In this document: piece after piece, positions 21,390 through 32,993 of the stretch
Layout: every line of letters begins with the position of its first letter
Position numbering within the stretch: position 1 is the stretch's first letter
Origin: Sabellastarte sp. h YS-2021
Lineage: Eukaryota > Annelida > Polychaeta > Sabellida > Sabellidae
DNA: 64,000 bases
NCBI GenBank assembly: GCA_964017235.1
Contig: OZ024932.1
Coordinates: 80,541,451 to 80,605,450, forward strand
Direction of reading: 5' to 3'
Notes under the pieces: generated by a model
The model's input: only the letters and a program-made list of their open reading frames with translations
Database searches by the model: none
What the model was told of the DNA's origin: nothing
Program-made: the position numbers and the translations under genes

Positions 21390-23272
21390 TGTATCCCCGG
21401 ACGAAAGTCGGGGATACTTAGGATTCAGTATGGTCACGCCGCCGCCACAGAGATTTCCTTTTGAACGGGATAACTTTAAAAATATTTTAGTAAGACCTTT
21501 CAAATTTGGTATGTGGGTATATATGGGCAATGCCACGAACGCTATTGTTTTGTGACCTTGACCTTCAATTTCATGGTCACTGGTCACTCTTAAAGGTCAG
21601 ATTTTGGCCATTTTTCACATTTTGGCCCAGTTCTCATATACAGAAAGTTAGATCATCCTATGGCTGGTATATATAATACATATATATGTCTTCTATAAGC
21701 ATGCAGAAATTTAACTTTAAAGCTCTTCATTGAAGGTCATCCACAGGTCATCTAAAGTACCTGACCGAGGCCATTTTTGGCCTTGTTGGAGATATTTTCA
21801 CACTTACTGCTGACTATATTGCATGGAAACTATTGAAAATGGCTTTGCTGATTCCACAGTTATGGACAGGAAGAAGGCAGTTGTTTAATATAAGCCTACC
21901 CCTGCTGAGATGTAGTCTAATCTTGCCCAGTTCTGCCAGCTCCTATGAGTTTTCGCAGAACTGTGGAGCCAACAGGAACTGGTTACAGAGAATTGCTTCA
22001 CCTATAGCCGGTTAGGCCCTGGTACTGGGCAGGTCCACAGGACTGGCTAACAGACCAGCAGTAGCCTTTTAAGGGTCCAAGTGGCCATCTCAGATCAACC
22101 AGTTACTGCCCGAGGAAATTGGTTACAGATAAATTCTTATACCGGTCATTGGTCTTGGTGAGATGACTTGTCTGAATCTACCACACCAGTCAGCCAGCCT
22201 ACTGTCGGGACCTCCTACCTGGTCGAAAGTGTTAGACCAACCAGTTACTGCCCGAGGAAATTTGGTTACAGAGAAATTCTTGTACCAGTCACTGGTCTCA
22301 GTGACATGACTGTCTCAACCTACCAGACCAGTCAGCCAGCCTACTGTCAGGACCTCCTAGCTGGTCGAAAGTGACTATAGATAAGAAGACTTTCCCAACA
22401 AGATTTGGTCAGCCTACTGCCAGCAAGAAGTCTGCTGTATCAGTTACTGTGGAGGTTCATCAAGTTTTTCTTACAGGTTCCAGTGAGATATAGTGATCCA
22501 CCCTCCTAGACTGGCCACCCAGCTTGCCATTTACCCAAAGTGTGAGCAGTGTCAGCTGACAACAGGGGCCTGAGTTTCCAAACTCAGCCTTCCCCTCAAG
22601 ATTATAACCCATTTGCCGGTTTTCACAACTCAAGCAATGGTAAATTTATCTGTTAATCAGACCAGGGGTCACAGTTCTCATAAATGGCTATAAGTGTTTT
22701 CCACAGTGGGTTGTGTGGGTTACTGACACCCATACAGAAGCAAGTCCACTTAGGTCGCCTCCACATGAGGCCGATACAGTGACACTTGAAGAACTGCTGA
22801 AGGGTACCAGACGCACTAGAAATGGTGATCCCAGTTCACTCCACCCCATCTAAAATGGTGGTTGTAGGATGACAATGTGCTTCAAGGTCAACCATTACAC
22901 CTACTTAAATATGCTCTGCAAATCCTTACAGATGCATCAAGAAGGGCGAGTGCTCATTTAGGGGAACACACTGCAAGGGGAACTTGGTCCCTTCCAGAAG
23001 TAAGTTACACATAAAGTGTCTGGAACCAAGGCGGTCTTTTGGCCCTAAAGGAGTTCCAAGACCTCTGCTTGAACCTTATTGCTACCATAGCTACGGACAA
23101 CACTATGGTGGTTGCCTATTTAAGGAGGGGGGGGGGGTAAGTTGGGCCCTCTTTGTGCCTTACTATGGAGAATCCTGACCTGGTGCTCCAGGAAAAAGGC
23201 TCAAGCCCGACACATTCACGCTTCAACCAGGTCCCGTCTGGAGATACACTGCGTCGAGATGCAATGTCTAGT
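21390..23272 (-). mobile_element. HLE-E copy 2, complete, 1883 bp
   Basis: On the minus strand it begins ACTAGACATTGCATCTCGAC and ends with the hairpin and GGGGATACA. The uninterrupted relative at 54216|54217 fixes both edges, with A|A at the junction and no target duplication. It carries a 144-bp internal direct duplication (starts near 22094 and 22238) that copy 1 has once. Its 3' part resembles the HLE-F tail (atcgc / aggaaatct / GGC-rich / TCCCCGACTTTCGTC), so E and F share an end. No protein is encoded. Confidence 0.85.
21394..21414 (-). other. 3' terminal hairpin of HLE-E copy 2
   Basis: Minus-strand TCCCCGAC, loop TTTC, GTCCGGGGA; stem with one bulged base. Same hairpin as HLE-F at 60398-60418, in the same loop orientation. 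Confidence 0.85.
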
Positions 23273-23420
23273 TTTATTTCGGATTTTTATTAAGTTTTGG
23301 AGTTTTTGTACCTTACTGAGTTCTGTGATGAGGCATATGTTTGGACAATGTCTTCTCAGGGCAAAATTAGGTAACAACAGAGGAAGAATTATTAGTTTAT
23401 GGACATTGGAACTAGTGGTG
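23273..23420 (-). repeat. Host locus X, copy 2, part b
   Basis: Inverted match to 52748-52846 plus 54185-54216. It lacks the HLE-D element present there, so 23304|23305 is the empty site of HLE-D copy 2. Confidence 0.85.
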
Positions 23421-24899
23421 GGATCGCCAGCTTAAATGACAGATCGAGCATCACTTGTTAGAAGCGAGTTGAACTCGAGTCAAACTCGAGTAATTTTCGG
23501 GATAAAGTATTTCGTTTATTAGCGAAAATATTTTACATAACCGTACATGAGGCAAAACTTTGAACTGGAAATAGGCTTTCGCAATATAATTTAAGTTAAA
23601 TCTTCATTAATTTAAGCCAAAATAAAGTAAAAATGCAACATATTTTTGAAAATTTCAGATATTTCGGTTGTTTTGGTGAAGTGTCAGCCTTAGATGGTGA
23701 AAATATATACATTTTCAAAAACTCGAGTTTCACTTGCGCCGATCGATGTGACCCCCAATTATCGCCCATCGAGTTGTAACTCGAGTTTGCGTCAACTCGT
23801 CCTAGCACTAGTTGGAACATCCACCATTTTTGTAACATGGCGGCACTGGTATTTCTTTGTTGCAGGAAGACGAGTCTTCAATTCAGAAATTTTCTTTAAA
23901 AACCAGGTATTTAGAAGGAATTTGGACAAGTGCATTTATATACATTTGCAATTTTTTCACAAATATGAAAGATTTGGGACAATAATTTTCTGAAACTGTC
24001 GGCAGTCATTCTAGCTCCGACAGGGACAGTTTACATGTTGCTATGCAATGAAGGAAGGCATTCTGAAGAGCAGAGACAATTCAATTAATCAGGTTTCCTT
24101 GTTGGGCAGTTCTTTGTTGTCTAACAGGAGGGTTTGACATAGTTCTTCTAACATTTCTGTGAAGATGACTTTAGTAGACTGATCAATGCATTTTTCACTC
24201 CTAAGGAGTTTTTTCCTGGTGCACCCATTGTCAGATTTCCATGGAACTTCATTCTTTATAGGATGTCATTGGAGAAAGGACTGCTACACATGACTGGGAA
24301 AGGAACAACAGGTCGGATAGTACAGTAAATTAAATTACAAAATCCTCTTCATCAGCTAGAAACAGAAGGGGATCTTTCTTCCAGTCCTTTTACAGGCAGA
24401 GTTAGGAGGAGGAAGGAACTACCTGGGTTCAGGAAGCGTTTTTTCAGGTATACTTTTCCTTATCCTGATAGCAAGATGATAATTTTCAGCCATACTTTTT
24501 CACAGAAGAGAGGGTAGCAGGAAGGTTTGCTTGTCCATGTTCCTAAAGCAGTTGTGGACAGGTGCTTTGAAAGTAAAAAGAAAATGTAAGAGACAACAGT
24601 TTTGATAAAAGCTGTTTATGAAATGATCGACAAAAGCCTGATAACACCAGTCAAATGGTCATGTTGTTGCAATTTTACAGTTTATCGGTTGTGAGAAGCT
24701 GGGAAGAGATGGCTACCACTAATAGTCGAGGCCAGGTGAACAAGCCTTTACATGTACCTTTAATATCACAAATATTGGAATAGTTGCATTTTGTTACTAG
24801 TAAGTGAATGGGTGTTTTCTCTCATTTCCTTACAGTAGCATTCTTTCATATCCTGATTCACGCAAATTTTTAGGCGGGCTGCATGTAACCAACCCACCT
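23421..24899. other. No firmly recognisable gene
   Basis: Contains repeated ACTCGAGT words at 23460-23490 and near 23725 and 23775. A short ATGGCGGC-type frame at 23836 stops after 20 codons. Several 'ttcc/gga' phrases occur at 24080-24600, but no domain could be read. It may be host intergenic or an unrecognised old transposon. Confidence 0.4.
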
Positions 24900-25820
24900 A
24901 TTAGATTGATGTGTCCGACGTCCATCTGTCTGTCCACATTTTCGTTTCCAGATTCTAACTTGAAAACGGTCCAATCGAATTCAAACTTGACAGGGAGATA
25001 GATCACCATCATAGCAAGGTTCCTTTCAAAATTGGTGTAATTCTGTCCGTTCGTTTGTCCGGTTTCTCTCTGTTTGTCTGTCCGTCAACATTTCTGTTTC
25101 CGGACTCTAACTCGAAATCTGTCAAAATTTCTGTTTCCGAACTCTAACTCGAAAACGGCTTGTCCAATCGAATTCAAACTTGACAGGGAGGTAGATTACC
25201 ATCACAGCTAGGTTCCTTTCAAAATTGGTGTAATTCCGTCTGTTTGTTTGTCTGTCCATCACCATTTCCATTTCTGGACACTAACTCAAAAATACTTTGT
25301 CCAATCGAATTCAAACTTGACAGGGGGATAGGTCAACCAACCTGCCTATTAGATTGATGTGTCCGACGTCCATCTGTCCGTCCACATTTCTGTTTCCGGT
25401 CTCTAACTCGAAAACGGTTTGTCCAATCAAATTTAAACTTAACAGGGATATAGATCACCCTCATACCTAGGTTCCTTTCGAAATTGGTGTAATTCCGTCT
25501 GTTTGTTTGTCCGGTTTCTCTCTGTTTGTCTGTCCGTCAACATTTCTGTTTCCGGACTCTAACTCGAAATCTGTCAAAATTTCCGTTTCCGGTCTCTAAC
25601 TCGAAAACAGCTTGTCCAATCAAATTCAAACTTGACAGGGAGATAGATTACCATCACAGCTAGGTTCCTTTCAAAATTGGTGTAATTCTGTCCGTTCGTT
25701 TGTCTGTTTTTTGTCTGTTTGTCTGTCCATCAACATTTCCATTTTCAGACACTAACTCATAGCTAGGTTCCTTTCGAAATTGGTGTAATTCCATCTGTTC
25801 GTTCGTCCGTTTTTTGTCCG
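24900..25820 (+). repeat. Irregular tandem array of the HLE-H monomer
   Basis: Five to six units with 'ccaatcgaattcaaacttgac' and 'ggttcctttcaaaattgg', starting at irregular 128-192 bp intervals because a 'tgtttgtctgtccg' pyrimidine-rich stretch varies in length. The same monomer occurs singly at 11700-11815 (inverted) and 48275-48420. The LINE is inserted at its right edge. Confidence 0.88.
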
Positions 25821-26016
25821 TTTTTTTTTTTTGTTTTTTTTTTTAATTCATATACAAGAGAAAAACAACTATACACGTGCACACAAAATAGAAAAAAAAG
25901 CATTTCTCAAAATACAGTAACGTGAAGTTAACTTTGAATAACCATTGATTCATAAACTACAAGTGTATAAAGTAAATAGTTAATTTTCAATTTAACTACA
26001 AGGCACTTTGATACTT
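25821..26016 (-). mobile_element. LINE 3' untranslated region and poly(A) tail
   Basis: Minus-strand sequence after the ORF2 stop, ending in a run read as T(12)GT(11) on the plus strand at 25821-25844, the poly(A) tail of the retrotransposed copy. Confidence 0.75.
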
Positions 26017-26301
26017 TCAGCTCCCTTTTATTCTCTCAAATATTGACCTAGTTGCTAGGAACTGTTCTAACTGGTTATTGGTTTTGGCTATATATTCTTG
26101 ATCAATGTATACACTTCTTAGAAAATTTTGAAAACCAAATAAATCAAGTATTTTTGAATTTCTAGAACATGTAAATATGTACTTTTTTGCAACAATAATA
26201 GTAATATTTTGGGGGAAAAAGTCTACTTCCTTTTCAAGTATACCAAAGATAACTAGAGGATCGCTCGCAAAAAAAAAAGATAATGTTTTTGCATAGCAAA
26301 A
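26017..26301 (-). pseudogene. LINE ORF2 C-terminus, separated from the rest by HLE-B
   Basis: Minus-strand frame ending at the TGA at 26017-26019. It contains DPLVIFGILEKEVDFFPQN, IVAKKYIFTCSRNSKILDLF and IAKTNNQLEQFLATRSIFER, typical of the very C-terminal end of L1/Tx1-type ORF2 proteins. It is the continuation of the segment ending at 31642, 5340 bp away, with HLE-B copy 2 in between. The frames at the junction differ by one base, so a separate frameshift (perhaps in the A10 run at 26269-26278) accompanies the insertion. It is non-functional. Confidence 0.85.
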
Positions 26302-26764
26302 ACAAAGCGTCCCAAAAAGGATATAAAGATGAGTGCTAAAGTATTAAGAAAATGCTTCGTTTCTAGCCTTATACTGTTGTGGCAACCAAAGTCAGCGCAG
26401 TCTGCTCTATCTAGCACTATTTTCAAGATATAAGCATTTTTGTGTTTTGCAAAAAATTAAAAAATTCAAAATGTCCGCTATATTTGGCGAGACAAAAATA
26501 TTTTGAAAATTGGCATGGCTACTCTGCAGAGATACCCAGCAGGTCAAAAATTTTGTTGAGTTCGCTCCATATAGCACGGTTTTCGAGATATAAGCATTTT
26601 TGTGTTTTGCAAAAACTTTGAAAATTCAAAATGGCCACCATTTTTGGGGAGTCAAAAATTTTTGTCAAGACCACTGCCGTGGTGTGTATCTCCCGCCGAG
26701 CATTAAAGCAGAAGAAATAGCTTTTCCGAGATATTCACAATTTTTCATTTTCGTGTGTGAAAGG

Positions 26765-29700
26765 TCTTCCAAAAGTAGGTGAATGAGTTATTTGAGAAAA
26801 ATTGGCTATCTGCAATACTATTAAGAGATAATTCACATTTACTCATTTTGAGTAGGTGAATAATTATCTATGGGTCTGAAACTTCACCAAGTGAAAGCTC
26901 TCCCAAAAGTAGGTGAATGAGTTATTTGAGAAAAATTGGCTATCTGCAATACTTTTAGAGATAATTCGCATTTACTCATTTTGAGTAGGTGAGTAATTAG
27001 CTATGGGTCTGAAACTTCACCATGTGAAAGCTCTCCCACAAGTAGATGAATGAGTATTTGAAAAAAATTGGGTATCCGCAATACTTTTACAGATAATTAG
27101 CATTTACTCATTTTGAGTAGGTGAATAAATAGCTATGGGTCTGAAACTTCACCAAGTGAAAGCTCTGCCAAAAGTAGGTGAATGAGTTATTTGAGAAAAA
27201 TTGGCTATCTGCAATACTTTTAGAGATAATTCAACATATTTGACAAAACTCCTTTAAATTGAATAGTTTTGCTGTTAAAGTGAAAGCTCTCCCAAAAGTA
27301 GGTGAATGGGCTATTTGAGAAAAATTGGCTATCTGCAATACTTTTAGAGATAATTCACATTTACTCATTTTGAGTAGGTGAATAATTAGCTATGGGTCTG
27401 AAACTTCACCAAGTGAAAGCTCTGCCAAAAGTAGGTGAATGAGTTATTTGAGAAAAATTGGCTATCTGCAATACTTTTAGAGATAATTCGCATTTACTCA
27501 TTTTGAGTAGGTGAGTAATTAGCTATGGGTCTGAAACTTCACCAAGTGAAAGCTCTCCCAAAAGTAGGTGAATGAGTTATTTGACAAAAATTGGCTATCT
27601 GCAATACTTTTAGAGATAATTCGCATTTACTCATTTTGAGTAGACGAGTAATTAGCTATGGGTCTGAAACTTCACCAAGTGAAAGCTCTCCCAAAAGTAG
27701 GTGAAAGATTAATTTGAGAAAAATTGGCTATCTGCAATACTTTTATAGAGATAATTCGCATTTACTCATTTTGAGTAGGTGAGTAATTAGCTATGGGTCT
27801 GAAACTTCACCAAGTGAAAGCTCTCCCAAAAGTAGGTGAATGAGTTATTTGAGAAAAATTGGCTATCTGCAATACTTTTAGAGATAATTCACATTTACTC
27901 ATTTTGAGTAAGTGAATAATTAGCTATGGGTCTGAAACTTCACCAAGTGAAAGCTCTGCCAAAAGTAGGTGAATGAGTTATTTGAGAAAAATTGGCTATC
28001 TGCAATACTTTTAGAGATAATTCGCATTTACTCATTTTGAGTAGGTGAGTAATTAGCTATGGGTCTGAAAGTTCACAGAGTGAAAGCTCTCCCAAAAGTA
28101 GGTGAATGAGTTATTTGAGAAAAATTGGCTATCTGCAATACTTTTAGAGATAATTCACATTTACTCATTTTGAGTAAGTGAATAATTAGCTATGGGTCTG
28201 AAACTTCACCAAGTGAAAGCTCTGCCAAAAGTAGGTGAATGAGTTATTTGAGAAAAATTGGCTATCTGCAATACTTTTAGAGATAATTCGCATTTACTCA
28301 TTTTGAGTAGGTGAGTAATTAGCTATGGGTCTGAAACTTCACAGAGTGAAAGCTCTCCCAAAAGTAGGTGAATGAGTTATTTGAGAAAAATTGGCTATCT
28401 GCAATACTTTTAGAGATAATTCGCATTTACTCATTTTGAGTAGGTGAGTAATTAGCTATGGGTCTGAAACTTCACCAAGTTAAAGCTCTCCCAAAAGTAG
28501 GTGAATGAGTTATTTGAGAAAAATTGGCTATCTGCAATACTTTTAGAGATAATTCACATTTACTCATTTTCAGTAGGTGAGACTCATTTTGAGTAGGTGA
28601 GTAATTAGCTATGGGTCTGAAACTTCACCAAGTGAAAGCTCTCCCAAAAGTAGGTGAATGAGTTATTTGAGAAAAATTGGCTATCTGCAATACTTTTAGA
28701 GATAATTCACATTTACTCATTTTCAGTAGGTGAGTAATTAGCTATGGGTCTGAAACTTCACCAAGTGAAAGCTCTCCCAAAAGTAGGTGAATGAGTTATT
28801 TGAGAAAAATTGGCTATCTGCAATACTTTTAGAGATAATTCGCATTTACTCATTTTGAGTAGGTGAGTAATTAGCTATGGGTCTGAAACTTCACAGAGTG
28901 AAAGCTCTCCCAAAAGTAGGTGAATGAGTTATTTGAGAAAAATTGGCTATCTGCAATACTTTTAGAGATAATTCGCATTTACTCATTTTGAGTAGGTGAG
29001 TAATTAGCTATGGGTCTGAAACTTCACCAAGTGAAAGCTCTCCCAAAAGTAGGTGAATGATTAATTTGACAAAAATTGGCTATCTGCAATACTTTTAGAG
29101 ATAATTCACATTTACTCATTTTGAGTAGGTGAATAATTAGCTATGGGTCTGAAACTTCACCAAGTGAAAGCTCTCCCAAAAGTAGGTGAATGATTAATTT
29201 GACAAAAATTGGCTATCTGCAATACTTTTAGAGATAATTCGCATTTACTCATTTTGAGTAGGTGAGTAATTAGCTATGGGTCTGAAACTTCACCAAGTGA
29301 AAGCTCTCCCAAAAGTAGGTGAATGAGTTATTTGAGAAAAATTGGCTATCTGCAATACTTTTAGAGATAATTCGCATTTACTCATTTTGAGTAGGTGAGT
29401 AATTAGCTATGGGTCTGAAACTTCACCAAGTGAAAGCTCTCCCAAAAGTAGGTGAATGAGTTATTTGAGAAAAATTGGCTATCTGCAATACTTTTAGAGA
29501 TAATTCGCATTTACTCATTTTGAGTAGGTGAGTAATTAGCTATGGGTCTGAAACTTCACCATGTGAAAGCTCTCCCACAAGTAGATGAATGAGTTATTTG
29601 ATAAAAATTGGGTATCCGCAATACTTTTACAGATAATTAGCATTTACTCATTCTGAGTAGGTAAATAATTAGCTATGGGTCTGAAACTTCACCATGTGAA

Positions 29701-29965
29701 AGCTCTCCCAAAAGTAGGTGAATGAGTTATTTGAGAAAAATTGGCTATCTGCAATACTTTTAGAGATAATTCGCATTTACTCATTTTGGGTAGGTGAGTA
29801 ATTGGCTATGGGTCTGAAACTTCACCATGTGAAAGCTCTTCCAAAAGTAGGTGAATGAGTTATTTGAGAAAAATTGGCCATCTGCAATACTTTTAGAGGT
29901 AATTCGCATTTACTCTTTTTGAGTAGGTGAGCAATTAGCTATGGGTCTGAAACTGCACCAAGTGA
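26765..29965 (+). repeat. 133-bp tandem array (M133), about 24 units
   Basis: Highly homogeneous. Two sub-variants differ at 'accaagtgaaagctc' versus 'acagagtgaaagctc' and at 'attcgcattt' versus 'attcacattt', and these partly alternate. A partial duplication lies near 28570-28600. Confidence 0.96.
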
Positions 29966-29974
29966 AAGCTCTTT

Positions 29975-31255
29975 GGGATAGCTGCTCTGCAGAGATACCC
30001 TGAAGATAAAAAATTTCGTCGAAATCGCTCTATGTAGCACGGTTTTCGAAATATTAGCATTTTTGTGTTTTGCAATTTTTGCGCAAAAATTCGAAAATTC
30101 AAAATGGCCGCCATTTTTGGCAAGACAATTTTTTTTTGAAAATTGGCATGGCTACTCTGCAGAGATACCCTGTGGGTCAAAAATTTCGTCGAAATCGCTC
30201 TATCTAGCACGGTTTTCGAGATATAAGCATTTTTGTGTTTTGCAATTTTGCGAAAAATTCGAAAATTCAAAATGGCCGCCATTTTTTGCGAGAAATTTTC
30301 TGTTTGAAAATTGGCATGGCTACCCTGCAGAGATACCCTGTGGGTCAAAAATTTTGTCGAAATCGCTCTATCTAGCAGGGTTTTTGAGATATAAGCATTT
30401 TTATGTTTTGCAATTTTTGCGAAAAATTCGAAAATTCAAAATGGCCGCCATTTTTGGCGAGACAAAATTTTTTTGAAAATTGGCATGGCTACTCTGCAGA
30501 TATACCCTGTGGGTCAAAAATTTCGTCGAAATCGCTCTATCTAGCACGGTTTTCGAGATATAAGCATTTTTATGTTTTGCAATTTTTGCGAAAAATTCGA
30601 AAATTCAAAATGGCCGCCATTTTTGGCGAGAAATTTTTTGTTTGAAAATTGGCATGGCTACCCTGCAGATATACCCTGTGGGTCAAAAATTTCGTCGAAA
30701 TCGCTCTATCTAGCACGGTTTTCGAGATATAAGCATTTTTATGTTTTGCAATTTTTGCGAAAAATTCGAAAATTCAAAATGGCCGCCATTTTTGGCGAGA
30801 CAAAAATTTTTTCAAAATTGGGATAACTACTCTGCAGAGATACCCTGTGGGTCCAAAATTTCGTCGATATCGCTCTATCTAGCACGGTTTTCGAGATATA
30901 AGGATTTTTGTGTTTTGCAATTTTTGCGAAAATTTCGAAAATTCAAAATGGCCGCCATTTTTGGCGAGACAAAAATTTTTTGAAAATTGGGAAAAGTACT
31001 CCGCAGAGATATCCTGCGGGTCAAAAATTTTGTCGAAATTGCTCTATCTAGCACGGTTTTTGAGATATAAGCATTTTTGTGTTTTGCAATTTTTGCGAAA
31101 ATTTCGAAAATTCAAAATGGCCGCCATTTTGGGCGAGACAAAAATTTTTTGAAAATTGGGAAAACTACTCCGCAGAGATACCCTGCGGGTCAAAAATTTT
31201 GTCGAAATCGCTCTATCTAGCACAGTTTTCGAGATATAAGCATTTTTGTGTTTTC
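29975..31255 (+). repeat. 169-bp tandem array (M169), HLE-B copy 2
   Basis: About 7.6 units matching 7950-9345 unit for unit, including the change from 'ggcatggctac' units to 'gggaaaactac' units toward the 3' side. Confidence 0.96.
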
Positions 31256-31618
31256 CTTATTTGGAAAATTCGTAATGATTAATTAATCATTAATTACTCG
31301 GCCATTTCTTGACCAATCAATGCCAAAATCTAATGATTTCCAGATTTTAATAGAATGAATGTATTTGCCAAGTTTCAGGTGAATTGATAAAATTCCTTTC
31401 AAGTTATCATCCGGACAAGCTTCCCCATCGAAAAAAGACATTTTTGGTCATGTGACCTCTCTGATTGGTTGAAATGTCACTGCAGCATATTCAAAAAAAT
31501 TCCCCAAGGCTACTGCCTAAACCTGCCAAATTTGAAAAGAATCCGCCTAACGGTTACAGAGTTATAAGGAAAACAAAATGCGGAGCCGGCGGAGCCAGAT
31601 GCTCTCCCATACACAAAC

Positions 31619-31640
31619 AAGCGTCCCTTGCGGGACGCTT
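31619..31640 (+). other. 3' terminal hairpin of HLE-B copy 2
   Basis: Stem AAGCGTCCC / GGGACGCTT with loop TTGC, as in copy 3 and reverse-complementary to the loop of copy 1. Confidence 0.93.
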
Positions 31641-31641
31641 A

Positions 31642-31862
31642 ATAATCTTTGGATTAAGATCTACGTACATGTTGAAGAACTGTTGGAGCCACAATTTTAA
31701 GCTATTCCAGAATTGTATGACCACTGGACAGGAAGTAAAAATGTGGTCTATAGTCTCTACAGACGTTTCACAAAACACACAGGTAGAGGTATTACTTATA
31801 CAAATTTGATTAAGATAAGCCCTTGTACCTAAAATTCTTTGGATATTCTGTATTGGAACCAA
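31642..31862 (-). pseudogene. LINE ORF2, Cys-rich C-terminal segment
   Basis: Minus-strand frame containing ILGTRAYLNQI, then CVFCETSVETIDHIFTSC, a Cys-Cys-His-Cys cluster followed by VIQFW, the zinc-knuckle-like motif of many LINE ORF2 proteins. The frame is one base off the preceding segment. It ends at the HLE-B boundary; the open frame continuing to 31554 is read-through into the HLE-B tail. Confidence 0.85.
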
Positions 31863-32422
31863 ATGAAGTCATTTTGTTTTAAGGTTTTAAAACAGATCTT
31901 ATAAATCATGTTCCAATCTTTTTTACTGATATCAGTATTAAGAATATGTGTCCATTTACTCTTCAAGTTTTTATTATCATATTGATCTTTTAAAATTTCA
32001 TAAAAATACCGACTTCCTTTATTATTATTAAGCAGTGTTTTCAAATATGGAGGAAAAATTGGTCTGTCAATCGAAAAATTATGTATATCGCATTTACCAA
32101 AAAATTGTTTCAAACATCTTTGAATTCGAAGGTATTCTAAAAAATTGCTTTTTAAGTTATAATGGCATTGAATATCAGCTAGCTTCATCAAACTTCCATT
32201 TTGCATTATGTCCAGTGGGACACATATCCCTGCATTATACCAATGTGAAAAGAATAGTGGTTCAGTGGATATCCCTGAGTTGTACCACATAGGACTTGAT
32301 AAGGCTTCAGTGGGACTAAGTGTTTTTTTGTCAAGGAATTCACCACAACCCATCAAAACTTCTTTCCAAAATGGGTTTGATATGGTATTTGCCAAAATTT
32401 TAGACCACAAAGATCCCAACAA
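31855..32422 (-). pseudogene. LINE ORF2, region between RT and Cys-rich end
   Basis: Minus-strand frame of about 190 codons (LLGSLWSKILANTISNPFW through IWFQYR). L1/Tx1-type ORF2 proteins have a long, weakly conserved linker here. It is joined by frameshifts to both neighbours. The last residues past IWFQYRI are out of frame with the Cys-rich segment. Confidence 0.8.
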
Positions 32423-32488
32423 ATAGAACTTATCTGGGCTTACTGTGGATGAAAATAATTTACTCCATGGAGAATCGGGAGATAGAAT

Positions 32489-32993
32489 CTAACGTTTCAC
32501 CCAAGCAAGCTTCTGAGCCCTAACAAAATTGTCCAAATCTATCATTTTTAGTCCTCCATTGAAAAAATCATTTGTCATTTGATCGTGACTAATCTTACTA
32601 TGTTTATTATCCCATAGAAAGGAATACATTAATTTATTTAAACTGCTAATTGTTTGTTTATCTGGAGAAGGAGGAGAAGCAAATATATGATTTAAACTGC
32701 TTAAAACAAATGTTTTAAGAACTGTAATTTTCCCAACTGGTGTCAAATTCCTTTTTCTCCACCTGATCAGAATTTTTTCTATTTTATTAAGTATCAAACT
32801 GTAATTCATTGCAGGTATTTTATTCAGATCAACCGAAAATTGTAACCCCAACAAGTTAAATTCAGTTGTACCCCAGTCAAGCTTCTGTGGGGTTTCATAC
32901 ATATCCTGAGAATATTTTTTTCCCCAACCATATTATTTTGGTTTTATCTGTATTCATTTTGAGTCCAGATAGAGAGCCAAATATTTCTAACGT
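32489..32993 (-). pseudogene. LINE ORF2, end of reverse transcriptase (thumb)
   Basis: Frame containing LLGLQFSVDLNKIPAMNYS, KIEKILIRWRKRNLTPVGK and ITVLKTFVLSSLNHIFASPP. The last two are the W-x-R-R-x-L-T-x-x-G-K block that follows the RT palm in L1/Tx1-type elements. It is in frame up to WVKR and then stops at 32489. Upstream, the frame continues to about 32993 in a different phase from the RT palm. Confidence 0.88.

Larger units (their letters stand above)
26302..31641 (+). mobile_element. HLE-B copy 2, complete, 5340 bp, inserted in the LINE
   Basis: Begins ACAAAGCGTCCC after an A and ends with the hairpin and GGGACGCTTA. AAGCGTCCC at the 5' end is the reverse complement of the 3' terminus. 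Order: 5' end, about 1.6 M169 units (26395-26665), a TATCTCCCGCC segment (26689-26700) resembling the HLE-C 5' subterminal repeat, 24 M133 units, 7.6 M169 units, tail, hairpin. The LINE reading frame on both sides shows that this is an insertion. No protein is encoded. Confidence 0.85.

Noticed and set aside
18151-23272. Foldback transposon with 1.85-kb terminal repeats
   Set aside because: The right arm alone is a complete element with its own empty site (54216|54217), so the arms are two separate insertions rather than ends of one.
23836-23900. Possible first exon starting ATGGCGGCACTGG
   Set aside because: Stops after 20 codons before any convincing donor; ATGGCGGC words are common in this window's repeats.
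31554-31641. Continuation of the LINE ORF2 frame past 31642
   Set aside because: This is chance read-through into the HLE-B tail and hairpin. The true continuation is at 26301.
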